A stretch of DNA of 64,000 nucleotides from Hetaerina americana. Its lineage: Eukaryota; Arthropoda; Insecta; Odonata; Calopterygidae. The position numbers and the translations under genes were made by a program. Positions 12,194-25,300 of the stretch are shown here, one piece after another. The DNA is taken from assembly GCA_022747635.1 (NCBI GenBank), contig JAKTNV010000076.1:1367245-1431244 (forward strand), read 5' to 3'. Under the pieces are notes generated by a model. The model was not told where the DNA came from and searched no databases. It was given only the letters and a program-made list of their open reading frames with translations. How positions within the stretch are numbered: position 1 is the stretch's first letter; every line of letters starts with the position of its first letter.

Positions 12194-15100
12194 TAGTTTT
12201 GAAACAAGCACAGTTTGGAGGATAAAAATTAGCTGGAATAGGGGGAAAGGCAGGCCTCTCAGACACTTCTACCAGCCATTGGGAAAGAAAAACAACGATT
12301 ATTCACGAAAATTATTCACCCTGTGAAAAATTTCAAACTCTTTGTAAAGCTATTATGGAATTAATTAAGAAGAAACACGATTATTCATTGCATCGATTTA
12401 ATTTTTCATAGAAAATAAAAAGAGAGCAGAATATAGAACAGCCCAGACGACAGACATAAGTAAGATAAATAAAGATTTTACAAAAAAAATCATTTTTACG
12501 CAATGTAAGAATGCAGTTAAACTTCAAATATTTGTTGTAACATAAAAATGATTAACTCGCGTCACTAACGATGACTTAAAATAATATTTAAGATGACCCT
12601 GCACTGATAAGTCGAATTTAAAAATACATAATTACTCTAGCCTCATGTATTTTGCGGCACACCACCAATGGCGAAAGGCAGCACACTAAGAGCAAAAGGA
12701 ATTTGAGAATAATCTCACGGGATTATTTTTTCCTCTTGCACCACAGAATGGCTTACTCTTAGCTACATTATAATAATTTTTTAATTCGATGCCGTGCATA
12801 TAAGCGGGCATTTCGTCTCACAAAGCCGATCGGGGCAAGGAACGTTACCCTGATCAAGGTGGGGTAACGTGTTTGCCTGCTTTTGACCCAAAAGTTGCGG
12901 GTTCGAGTCCTGCATGGGAAATCGGTGTTATGAATCCTGATGTTTCGGCGTAGGGAGAACGCAAGGAATAACTTATCAAGCCCCAAGATGAAACGTCCGG
13001 AAGAGTAAAAGCGAAATCTCAAACGCTATGTAGATACGATATCGATCCACGAAAATGTTAATTTGCAGAAGGTTACGTAATTTTTTAAATAAGTTCTTCC
13101 CTTATTCCATTCGCCCCACAAAAACTAAACCCATTACAATTACCAACTCTGTGTACATATTGGTCAAATGTGTTACGACAAGTAAAATAAAAATAGTCTG
13201 TTGTCACGAATAATGCATATAAATAGCGGATTTTGTGCTCGAGTTAGTGAAAAGAGATAACGCAAATATTAATTAATGACGAGGGACTTAGAAAGAGTAA
13301 ATAAAGACGAAAATCACCCAAAAGCTGCAGGTCAAAACTTAGATAAAAAGAATGGATACACAGCAATAAACAAAATAAAATACAAAATACGATTCACTAG
13401 TTTCTTAAATATTATTCATTGACATATAAATCTTTACTTCGTCTCATGAGTGTCGCGGTCAGCCCATTACTGTTAGACAGGGATAAATGACAGATTTATT
13501 CCCGTACACCTAAACAATAGCGATCCCAAACTAACTTGTGATTTACGAGATCCCTCACAAATTACCTCAATATTTTGAGTGTAATTACGAATCAACGTAC
13601 AAAATATGGAACTAATCAATGAAACATTTCCACAAAAGCCATTCTACGAGTTCTACTTCAAACCGTTCCAATAAAAAATTCACATTTTTGATTCCAAGTT
13701 TTCCCATTTAGTTATGCCCTGTCCAGTTTCCCAGTCATTTTGTTTATATTTTTAATGCTAAAGTTTTCACGTGAATTCTTGATAATTCCCAATCAAATAT
13801 ATACAGAAGGTACGGAACGAAACATTCTACAGTTACAGCCATCTAGGAACCCCATGAAAATATTTGTTCGAACATAAGTGTGTTTAGAGAAATACATCGA
13901 AACAATAATTAACGTATTTCACGGAGCATTCGCTCGACCACGTTCATATTACTTGTACATAAGTCGTTGATTGCATCTGCAAGGCCACACCAAAAATTGG
14001 AACGAAGAGGATAATACAGGGCACAGAAAATAATTATATCACATAGAACTACTTGCAGGCATGAGAATTCGGACAAATGACATTGGTCCTAAATATATGG
14101 ATCTAGTAAAATCATAGTTGAAAAGGCAGTTCGAGATGGCGTTAGTATCGTATCCTCAGATATAGGCAACACATCCAACGCCAACTTCATCAGTCGGTCA
14201 GTTGAAATGGCTAGAGCTCGATATATGATTAATCGACATAAAATAACTAGCAATAAAAACAACAACGTATAGAACAATGCGCAACTTAATGTAGTTGCTG
14301 ATATTACTGATACTGGCATTTTCGATCGGGTGATACTGATTCTTATTCGATGGTCATTTTCCGTTCGTCTAGACTGATGGAAGAGTATAGAGTTGAGGGT
14401 GCACATAATTTTAAATTAGCTTTATTAACGAAAATACCTACTACTATACATCTAATTCCTCCTCCGACAACTTTGTCATTGCATTTCGGTTGTATCTGAG
14501 CAAATGGAAATTCTTAGATGAATCAGGTGTGTTACAACAGTAAAATTAATTTCAAAATCTATATTAAATTTACCCTCGCATTTCAAGTATCAAATTCCTT
14601 CAAGTCGGAGATTTCCACTCCCATATAAAAAACGGTAGGGACAATTTATTTTCTTGAGAAGAAGTTTTTTGAGAGTACTTCAAAGTTTTTCTCCACCTAT
14701 CACAAATGGATTGATACTCAACCTGATTTTCCATTCAGATGCTCTTTACGCAATAAAGTGATGTCGATAGCTATTGAGATACCATAGCCCCCTACATACG
14801 AGATACACAGTTCCCTCGTACAATGCGATTGCTTTAGATGACACAAGTGCATCGTGAATAATGATGAAAGCATTTAATATGTAAAGGTCATATCTTACCA
14901 TTTAACCCTCATACACACTCACCTGGGCATAGTACTCGGTCGCTGTGGGAGAACTGTACCGATACTTAAAAATTCAACACAATATCATTTCAGTTGCCTT
15001 TTACGAATGATGTTAAGATAATTTAAAGGTTATGTCGTGACAACGTGTCTCCCGCTTACTTCGAACGCGTAATATAACAGGATAATTCAATATTTGACGC

Positions 15101-15419
15101 AAATATAACATAAAAGAATTTTCATAGACCAATTAGTATAAAATTATTTGATAAAAAATAATAAATAATGTTGCAACTACAACATTCAATTTTACGTTTA
15201 GAATTGAAAATATAATTGTGATACCGGAAACAGCAGTTCAGTATGTCTACGCGGGGAGAAAAATACAATGGCCAAAGGTTATGACGCTCGTAAAGTAGTA
15301 TCATGATATATAATATAATACGGAAGAAATACATCGAAGCAATGAGCACTTTTAAATAATATAACCCATGCCATACCATTCCCAACTGCTATTTACGCTA
15401 TGAATTTCCAATTCCAGCT
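12194..15419. other. non-coding, one tRNA-like remnant
   Basis: AT-rich with normal CpG density (about 30 CpG in 13021-13920). No recognisable gene. The remnant at 12853-12925 is listed separately. Confidence 0.45.
12853..12925 (+). repeat. tRNA-like SINE remnant
   Basis: A D-arm/A-box-like stretch (AAGGTGGGGTAACGTG, about 12856-12871) is followed by an anticodon-arm-like hairpin (CTTTT...AAAAG) and by a good B box, GGGTTCGAGTCC (12899-12910). The order and spacing are those of a tRNA-derived SINE head. The anticodon loop would be too short for a working tRNA, so a tRNA gene is not called. Confidence 0.45.
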
Positions 15420-16410
15420 TACACCCTCAGCAGACCGCAGAGCTTTTTGAGTGGGCGATGAGTGCGGTCCAAAGCAGAGGACTGCAGCATCCGAAAACGT
15501 AGTGGCATCCACCAGGCAAACATTTTTTTACCCTGCACTTGGAAGGGAGACGACATTCCACCTAAGTAAATCGGAAAAAATTGGACGTGCTCCCGCCAAG
15601 CTTTTTTTTCTTCCGGACACTTCCGAAACTGGAGCACACTTTTGGGGGCGAAAGGGCGGGTGGCAGAACCTGGAGGGGTAAAGGACGAGCGAGTGCAAAC
15701 GACGCACCTCAACTCTCACACTTGTCGGTCCCCCGCACTCCAGCGAAAACAAAATTGAAAAAAAACCCCACGAGTGCGAAAACGCTCCTTGCGGCGGAGG
15801 GTTGCGTTTTGACAAGAGTGAGAGAGGGAATGGGACGGAGGGAGAGGATAAAAATGAGAAGGGACGGGAGAAAGAAGAGGAGGGGACGGACGAAGGGGGG
15901 GTTTCGAAGAGAGAAGAGGGGGGGATCGGAAACAGCTGAGCGTCGAGGGGCGAGTCTCTCCCGACGGAAGCGCGTGAGCGAGAGCGCTGTGTTGTGACGT
16001 AGCATGGGAAAGGGGAGGGGGCGGAGGTTTCGCTTATGGGGAGGGGGGAAGGGGAAGAGGGTGGATTGGTGGCAGGAGGTCCGGGGGACAGGGTGTCGGG
16101 GTTTCGGTGACGTAGGGTACGGTCGAAGTGGGGGAAGAGGAGGGGTGCGGTGGGGTATCGAACCGTAGTCGGGACAACGCTCAAAAACCGGGGCGAGAGA
16201 GAAGCAGGGTCTGGTAGGTCGTCCTAAAGGGAAGCTGCCAGAGGGTGAGAGACGGATGGAGAGAGAACCCTCGAAAAAGGCACGCGCAAGGCCAATTGCA
16301 GCGCAAACGAAAGGGGATCTGAAAGGGGTAGCGGTGCGCGGGTACAGAGAGGGAAGGTTGGGATTAAGAGCCGTCGGAGCGGTGCAATCCGTTTCCATGT
16401 TTTATTTCCC
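15420..16410. other. GC-rich polypurine block with G-quadruplex motifs
   Basis: The plus strand is dominated by G and A, almost purely so across about 15826-15935. Runs of three or more G recur; 16038-16061 has four G-runs separated by 1-4 bases, a textbook G-quadruplex pattern. The minus strand shows two long overlapping open frames (218 and 229 aa) in different frames. Both are explained by the shortage of stop codons in pyrimidine-rich sequence. CpG is frequent, so a promoter or other regulatory block is possible. Confidence 0.55.
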
Positions 16411-19400
16411 ACAGTGGGATTGGCTGGAATGATTCATGGCAATTACGCGTTAGCAAGAAAATGGGATTTTTGAAAAAAATATTGGGATCCTGGTTTCACG
16501 AATGCATTCATCACCGTGAATGCTTGTTACCACTCCGGTGCCCTTCGAGTGTTTGGTGTCACACAGCACCCAACAATTAGGACACTTGATTTGATCTTCA
16601 AAATAATTTTTTTCTCAGCAAAAATTATAATGGCTCTCATGTATACGCACCCAATTCTTGAAATTAGAGTGGGAAATATCGAAGCAATACTATTTCTGTA
16701 CAGGAAAAAGAAATTAAAAGAGGCTGGAAAAAACTTAATTTTTTCACGCTTCGGAGTCGACAATTGCTAAGACTTTTAATACACTGATTGTCCAAGGATA
16801 CTGCATAAGTGCATTACCATTCGAGTTTTACAATATAATAAAAATGTAGGAAAAATATTCGTGACCGGTTATAGACGGTTTTAAAAAAGCTCAAAGGCTG
16901 AAAGGTGGAGAAAACCTCTTCCCAGCAACCAAAGAGACGGATATTTTTTTATAATTCGGAAGAGAGGAGGCACGATTGCTTGGATTAACCTCGCATTTTC
17001 TGATAAGAACATCAAAATACACGAATACAATTGACATAATTTATAAAGATGCTCAACTAAGTCAAACACATTTTAAATTACTGCATTCATTAACGTGAAC
17101 AACTTGATGATACAAAGATTCGTACGCTCTCAATGGTTCGTTCGCTAAATATAAAAATAATGAAATACTGACAAAATAACATATCGACAACATTTAAAAC
17201 GCCAACACTTGAATTTAGTTAAGCAATTAGTTTGCTCAAAGTCCATATCATACATTGGAAAGTGCATTCATAAATGAGTGATCAAGCGAAAACAATGCGC
17301 TCAAACATCGCCTTTCTAATCCCCATTCACGAGACTAACAAGCCCAATAAGTTAGTAAGGATTGCGAAACGAAATGAAAGGAGAAATTAAGAAAGCAAGA
17401 TAAAATCACACTTCGTATCAAAACGCTCATGTTTTCAATTGTGCATCGAACTCGGTTATAAAATATTCAACAATTAATATAATTAAAATAGTTAAAAAGT
17501 TTCTATTCATGAAATGGTACCCATCTATATACATCATTCTAGTATTGGAGACAAGCACAATAGCTACAAGAAATTCAAACCAAAATAAAAGCAATTTAGT
17601 TTGAGTGAGAAAATGCTAAAACAAAATAATTTGGCCATATTTAAATTAATAAATGATGTAGTCTTCAATTCAAAAGCCATTAAGAAGCTAGGAATTGGAG
17701 GGATGAGCTCAGCTGATAGTTATGAGGCTTTGGTGATAGTTATCTCATACTCATGAACTTCCAAATGGCCTTCGTGTGAGGAGGGATGTCTAGAAAATTC
17801 ACTACTATGTTAACCAAAAACAATATTCAATTCACAGACATTTGAGCAAAATATTACCAATGAAATATTTCCTGACCACCACACTTATAATTGACACAAA
17901 AATCTCCTTTGCCAATTCCTGGAAAAATCATGAAGCTCACTTGTTAAGTGGGTTTTGACTCTGCTACCAAGGGGAATATAGAAAACGACAATCGACCTAC
18001 TATTTCAACCTCGTCGTCAAGAAACACAACGAGGCCAAATGGAAAGGCAAGAGATTGCATTGATCAATCTACTCTCAAGCCAGTGTCCAGAGGAGGAGAA
18101 TGATTCCCTTTCCTTAGGAAAACAATCAGGAATGGGATGCCACTTCGTCCGCTATGAACGAGGAATAGGAACAGGCAGAATCAAGAGAATATGAACCACG
18201 GGAGGGTAATGGGTAATAGGCATCATTTGGTACACTAAGGTACAGTACTGTTTTTATCACAAATATGTTCCGAAATTTGAAGTTTAAGGTCGACTAGACG
18301 TAGGTCATAAGAGTAAGACGCAGTCCATAAATAAGCGGACATATAAAAAACCATGAATACGAATAGACGGAATGCAATACAAGGCTAAAGACAAACAATA
18401 ATCGAAAATACAAGCATGAACATATTCAACAAAGATAATTGAAAATTACATTCCACGTTTAATATCAAAGTTCTATCACTGATATTGAAGCTGCACGATG
18501 TTTTAAAATATGTTTTAATTACGACAGAATGTGACTTCTTAGGAAATGCTTTAAGGATTGGAACTGGGCCTTGAACTGTCTTCCGACCTAAAGCTCTATT
18601 GATTTTACGAGCCGAGGTTTAGAGTTTAGTTACCTAAGGTGAGAGTGTGAAAGGTCGAAGAAAGTGGATTGGACCGTGGCCGCAGCCTCAGCTAATCAGC
18701 ACTCCTAATTTATAACCCTGTACCAGATCCATCCAATAACTGCATAGATAGAGAGCAGTTCCCTTATTCCGTGAGATAGCATGATCAAGTGAGGACCTTA
18801 GCGACTCTTCAGTGGAAGGCCACTAGCGACGCTAAGTTTCACGACAACTTCCAACTCACATAAAACCTTTCTCTAATCACTTATCTTTCATATCGAAAAT
18901 GATCTTGGTAGTTCAACTTCCCAATAATTTATACTCACTTTAATTAGAAAGTCGATTGTGCTCAAACTACAGCGGTGATAAGGAAACTTAATCGCCTTCA
19001 ATTTCACCATCAATGGAAATCTTCAGTACAGAGTCTTGAGTCGTAGTTGTCATACGATCTTTGTCGTGACGAATTTTGCCATGTAAATTTTGGCATGATA
19101 AATTTTTAGGGTAAAAATACCAACACCATAGAAAACAAAGAGTTCGGATGATGCCATGCTTCAATTTTTCATTTACGTAATCAAATGGGATAGCGGATTC
19201 CGCATTCATTAAATTCCTAACTGCTGAGGATCACTGGCAGATGAAATGATCCTTCATTACAGGAAGCGAGAAAGATATCTTTGCTCAAATGAAATGTCCC
19301 CATCCTATAACTTGAATCGTTTTGAGAGAGTGAGAGAGAGAGATATAAAGGGAGAAAAATCTTCGTCAGGGGGAGTGGGAGCGAGAGAAGAATGGTGCGA

Positions 19401-20789
19401 GACGCGAGGAAGAAAGAGCAATTTGCGAGAAACATGGAGGAGGATGGGAAGGGAGGACGGAAAAAATTCAAGCCAAAAACAAAAATAAAATTAGGGACGT
19501 GCCTCCGCATAAAATGAAGTTTATTTCAGTCGTCTAGGTGAAAAAATAATAAAGCGACACGATGCGAGAGCACTTGAAGCGGAACGCTGTAAGTCGAGGC
19601 CGCTGCACTGAGGGCACGGCTCGTCCATGCCACCTCGCCTGTCGCGGCGCTATACTCTCCATCACCTGTTTTGCGCGATCAAAAAACAACAGAAACATAA
19701 GGTGCACACCACTTTTCGAGAATGTTGTCATCTTGCACTCATTTTTTTCCTAATTGCTTCGAGCCACGCTAACACGTGAAAGCGCGTTGAAGACTTCCGT
19801 TCCCCTTTGACTAATTGCTACTCATAACAACAGCACTCGAGTTAGTTCGAAATATTCGAGTGATCGTAGTAAAGCAATCAAAGTTGAACACGGGAAGTCA
19901 GGGAAATATAAATAAATTAACGAAAAGTCACCGTCGCCAGGGATAATATTTTATACGAGACTGCTTAAAGGGATTTTCTCTAAACGAGAATAGCATTATC
20001 TCCGGGGGAATGAGGGTGAAAATGAGCGACGATTGAAAATTAAGGGCTCCACAAATCACACAAAATTAGACAGTCAACATCCTCCTCCACTTGTACGACG
20101 AGTTGCAATTGCATTTATAAACTCATTTTCTTCACGACAGCTGGTTGGAGATCAAGAAGCGGTTTCTAGTCTATTCCATCCACTTGAAACAATTTCCATC
20201 GGACTAAATGATGCTAAGCTTGACTTCGCGGAAGTGACGGTTTAAAATTACTGGATGAATGAATTTACTCTACCACAATTTTTAGCAACATTTCAAATGC
20301 ATTTTAACGTTAAATATCCAATAGTCTTATCTCCACCTCAGAGACCTTCAGTCGCAGAGAGGAGAGGAAGAAACTCTTCGACGCCAAATAATATACTGGG
20401 TCAATAATTTGAAAATCGACAAATATAATTTTTCCATGCATAAATAGTGTCCTAAATCATTTAATATACAATACATTTAACATTATATCATATAAATATG
20501 AACGTTTTTTCGAAAACTTTATACAAAAATACACGCTCCAGATTATTAATGTACTAAATGATAACAAACTTATGTGTTATACAAACAATGTATACTATAT
20601 CTTATGCAAACGATTTTTTAAGATTCCATCACAGACCAATAAATCATATCACCTTCAATTTAGGCAAATTTTACAATAGACTTAAATGAAATAAATAACA
20701 GTAAATAAAGAATTAGCTTCCCAGTGTTATGTCTTTTGTCTACCACCCAACCAATTTAAAACGCTGAAATAAAAACTTGTATTTGAAAA
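16411..20789. other. non-coding, nothing firm
   Basis: No recognisable exon or element. At 19325-19350 a GAGAG-rich stretch runs directly into a TATAAAG, which could be a core promoter, but no gene follows. A moderately GC-rich patch lies at about 19555-19680. Confidence 0.45.
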
Positions 20790-22340
20790 ATATTATCATC
20801 ATTATTAGGGATTGACCTTCAGTAGTCCCCAAAGCTTTCCTGCCATGTGCAAACTTTTTTTTTCTTCTAGCTTTTAGCGCCGACGTCTTCCACCACGAGC
20901 CTCTTCAAGTTCACCCGTGACCCTTTCCTTTTATGGCCGCTTCGATTACGATATTAATTAAAATATTACGCCTAAGAATTAGCTCAGTTCTCCTTAGTCA
21001 TACTATATATGGTCTTCGGTCTTTATTAATTGTCCGAAAGATCTCATCATTAATCACTCGATCTATTCATTTTGTTGACACCAATGTCCACCACAATTCA
21101 CCTCATTTCCACTGCTTCTGAACGTATTTCATCTGCCCATCTGCGTTAGTGTGTCACAACCTTGGAGAATTAAGCTCCACCTATAAGCTGTTATGGACAA
21201 TTCACAACGCAAACACAAGTAATGTCTGGCATTAATCGTAGATTCTTCTGAGGTGTACTACGATTGAGCTATTCTGATGACCAACTCCATTTATTTCTAC
21301 CGTCCTTAGTTGTCCTGCTGTGCAAATGCCAATTTGCTTCCACGTTCTCACATTTGTCCCGCTTCAGTTTTAGTATAAAGCGATCCAGCTATCCTGAATT
21401 ATCGACCAACAAAAATTGCCTTTATTTTGGATTTATTTAAAGATCTCACCTACTCCGATTAACTTCCCATTATTTCCTATTAAAGGCATTTTCTTCTCTT
21501 AAAATGCTTCCGCGAACAATGCCCGTAAACCGTCAATTCCAGCATCCGTGCATCGCTTTTTATTTTTTCAATTCTCGCTTATGGCCACCACACACAAAAA
21601 ATCAAAGGCGTAATATTTATACGATTATCTTTTATACTTTTATTAACTGCATTTGAACATGACTCCATATAGAGATCGGTATCCCTATTATGTTGTACCC
21701 ATTAGAAATTCTTGCAGGATATATACATCCCGTTTTTTCAGGATATTTTTTCAATATCTTTCAGAAAACATATAAAGCGCTCTCCAGTATCACGAAGGCA
21801 ATAAAGATCGCCTGGGGGTACTGCATTCTTTTCTCTACACCAAGTAGGAGAGCAAGAATCTTCTGATTTTTATACAATCAAATCAATTCTGAATTATATC
21901 CTCGTCGACTTCCTTCTCCTTTTTATGGGAGATTATTCTTGTCATATCGTCCATGCATCGACTATACTCGAAAGTTTTCCCATTTGTCAGGCCTTTTCCC
22001 TCCGGGAACATTTATGTATTCTGAAAGTCCATTGGTATATTTCCTCTTGGATGGATATCAAGAAATGGATTATAGAGCTTCGTCAAAGTTCTATTCCTCG
22101 ATTTTTTTTGTGATTTCCGACGGTACTTCAAGGATTCATGGCGCCTCGTAAATCCTTCGCTCCGGCGTCAAATTCAGTCACGAGGATTGAGTTTTAGTTT
22201 TCATCATACACAGGATTATCGTTGAGTTTACTGTACGTCCGTATCTTTTGAATTCAAGTTGCTCCAAATATTTCTTCAATTTTTTTCTCTCTTTTCCCTT
22301 TCAATGAGAATAATTCCACCACTTTCATCATTTCACTGCA
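20790..22340 (-). pseudogene. old LINE relic with recognisable reverse transcriptase
   Basis: Read on the minus strand, with many stops and frame changes, this retains the order of an RTE/BovB-like ORF2. A GNIPMDF-like block is at about 22040-22060, followed by PGGKRPDKWENFR (about 21975-22015). Next comes RIISHKKEKEVDED (about 21900-21945), and then the motif-A region reading AIFIAFVILESAL (21772-21812) in place of the usual FVDLEKAF. Downstream are an RIAQS block, an EA.EM block (about 21105-21122), RVINDEIFRTINKDRR (about 21020-21060) and LRRNILINIVIE (about 20950-20985). It ends in a TAATAATGATGATAATA tail (20791-20808), matching the simple-repeat tail of the younger LINE at 49-51.5 kb. 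The 5' limit is uncertain and may lie beyond 22340. Confidence 0.7.
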
Positions 22341-25300
22341 GTGACTTTTCCTCCGAGTGCATTGAAGTCAAAAGTTGCATCCGTTCCAACTTTTTCTTGC
22401 ATAAAACCTTCTTAATAATATTTTAAGTTCATTTTTCTCTAATTATTTTTGTCCCCCAGCCAATTCGAGTTATTATTTTTCTTGAATTTATTTCCGGACA
22501 CCCAAGATTTTCAGAATTTCTCCACATAACACTTTTTTGATTACTGATATCATCACACACAAGTTCAATCTCGTTTTCATCGTAGACTATAGAAGGCATG
22601 AAAACTTATACCACCAGAGTGACCGTGAGTTTCCTCAATATCACCACCACGTTCGCTTGATTCGTTACATCGCGGAATGCTCTTCATGTTCATTACAGCA
22701 CTCATTTGTAGTACGAGGCTCGCCTCACAAGCACTACTGTATTTTCATTTACGTGTCCTGTGTTAATTATCCGAAAGTATAACTCATTGTGTCTGCAATT
22801 TTGGGCCGTTGAATATCTCTTACACTCTCGGCATCGGATCATATTCTACGTATTTATATTTCAAGTGTATCTAATTTTTCATATGTTCTGAGGGAACTGG
22901 AATTTCAAGTCTCAACACTAAATTGACAGACACACTAGACTAATGCGAGAACCGCCCCCAGGAAGAGTGAACGAGCTTTATGTCACGTACCATCATTGGA
23001 TTTCTTATGATTTTAGGCCATATTACGCAAGTATAGATCTCCGCGCTCCCCGAGACTGGTGATATTTGTCTACCTCTGGTTTTTTCTCGAATTCACTCGT
23101 TTATTTGTTCGGTAAGGCAGTTACCAGATATTAACCTATAGGCCGACCATGCGACCGTAACCGAGTGAGCACACACACTGGTGTTTAGAATCAGCAACGA
23201 GTTTCGAAAAATGTCACATTTTCACTCCACAAAAGATTAATTCTTACTAATAAGTATGTTTAGCCACTATAATGTGGAGGTTTCGAGATTAATTTGGCGT
23301 GACATATTAAGGAATGCAGAAAACCCAGTGATAAATAATTAACTCTGTTTTAAAGAACTTACCAACGTAGTATTATGATAATTTTCAAGCAGTTATGGAC
23401 ATAATGGTCAAACTGCATCCCAAACCCCATCAATTTAATTCAGAGTACGATCTAATGGAATGTTTTCGCTAAAAATTGTCCCACCTCAAATTATTAATTA
23501 ATTAAAAATTAATTAATTAAAAATTAATTAATTAAATTTTAATAATATGGTCATCATTAAATGCATTCGCATGCAAAATAATGGCTTGCCCATTTTTCCC
23601 ACTTGTAGAAATTTCACGATATAGTCGATCAGGTCTCTCTCTTCCAGATCAACAATAGTGACACACCGGAAGCAGAGAGATACACACACCTCCCACGTTA
23701 AATGCCCATTCTATCGGGTTAACTGATAGGTCAGACGGCGTTCACTTCCTCCAAAACATTACAATGAAGGTTCCAGGGGAAGGGGGCACGTAAAGAGCAT
23801 AACTTAGGAACGTTATGCGGTGGGGGAGGGTTAGGGAGGAGAGGTCACTACCCCTCGCCTCAAGGGTATTAGTAAGGCTTCCAGGGTGAGTCAGGGAATG
23901 AGCGGAATGATAAGCAAAGGCGTGCAACCGTCAGGTGAGTCTGAGTGGGGAGGGAGGAGGGGAGGAATGCGGTGGCAAGGCGGGGTAGGAAGAGCTGCAA
24001 GATGTAGTAGAACATTAACTTCGTCCACGGGATGTCGATCTATTCGGATGGCCCTTAAGATTAGGGTTTTCCCGTCGAATTGCTTTGGTGAAGAATCCTC
24101 GGAACCTCCAACGGGGTAACTTGCTGAACACCGACGTTTCGACAAATAACCACATCACAGATGGGACAGCACTTAGATAAGTTCTAATCCCATGTTTTCC
24201 AAGGATAAAATTTTGTCTTTCCAGTTTTTTAGCTATCAGTTTCACTACCTTGTTCCGTCGATGAAATCCAACTCACACTGCTAAATTAACATGCACAAAT
24301 ATGTAATCATTTTTTCCTGAATCGTAGACATTTGTGCTTAGATAATGAACTAATAAAAACAGTATTAAAAATTTTATGAATCACCTAAATGTAAATTCCA
24401 GTTATAGTAGTCTTTTGGAGCCCCAATTTGTAGTTTTGACTTATTTAAACCTCCAGATCAATGCTAACCGTGTCATGACACCTTATCGTGTTTTTAATGG
24501 TAACACAAATACATTACCAGGAGCAAAATATAACAAGGCACAAAAAAACACATAAACGGCTATCCACGCAAGCTCATAAGGGCTTTGACTAATAAGTCAC
24601 CATAACCCGACCAATTGATAATTCCTTGAAAATCAACTGGTCACAAACAGAATGATATAAGAGTTGATAATCTTCTTTTTAGTCTAGAAATATTCTAATC
24701 CTACTTCATTATCCATATGAATATCAATAGGCACGTACTATTGGAGTAGAAAAACTTTACTACTTATGGGCTCTTTTTATCTACCGTGGTATTCTCACTC
24801 AAAGAGATGCTCAACGATTATTCCCGCTTTGTGGTGCAGCGGTCGTTGGGAAGTTGTTTCGCAGTGCGACGCTTGGTAAACCACCCTAACTGCATGAATG
24901 CTCCTTAAACTATTCACGGGTGTACCGCACAATTATTACAAAGTAAACAGCATATTGAAAGGGATTAGTTTGGAAATATAGCTAGATTACTCGATCACAT
25001 TATATTCAAACGAAGAGAATACAATAATCGTTTTCCCTTTTACTGCCCACGGACTCTCTATTTTCGGGTAACACAGCGTTAATCATCCAAAACACCAGGT
25101 TATACCGCTGCATTCCAGATTTTCTTCGGGATTTTTTAAATAATTCTCTCGTTCCCGGTTTTCAAGGATTCGAGGATCGCTAAGCTATTGCCCTGCATCA
25201 TTTTCTTTAAGGGTGACACGAAGAAGCTGAAAACTAGCTCGCTTTACCTACGATTTGGCTCGCCAATTAGGTCGAACTTCTGTTTCTTACTCCCGAGACA

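Noticed and set aside
11115..12326. Other frames over and beside the mariner
   Set aside because: Shadows of the transposase (11115-11336, 11170-11454) or frames reading through its terminal repeat into flanking DNA (12003-12326).
15528..16398. Two minus-strand open frames of 218 and 229 aa
   Set aside because: They overlap in different frames of one pyrimidine-rich strand where stop codons are rare. Composition is P/S/R/F-rich and no motif is visible.
24826..24895. TGGTGCAGCGGTCGTTGG, like the 5' half of a tRNA
   Set aside because: No B box or T arm follows at the right distance.
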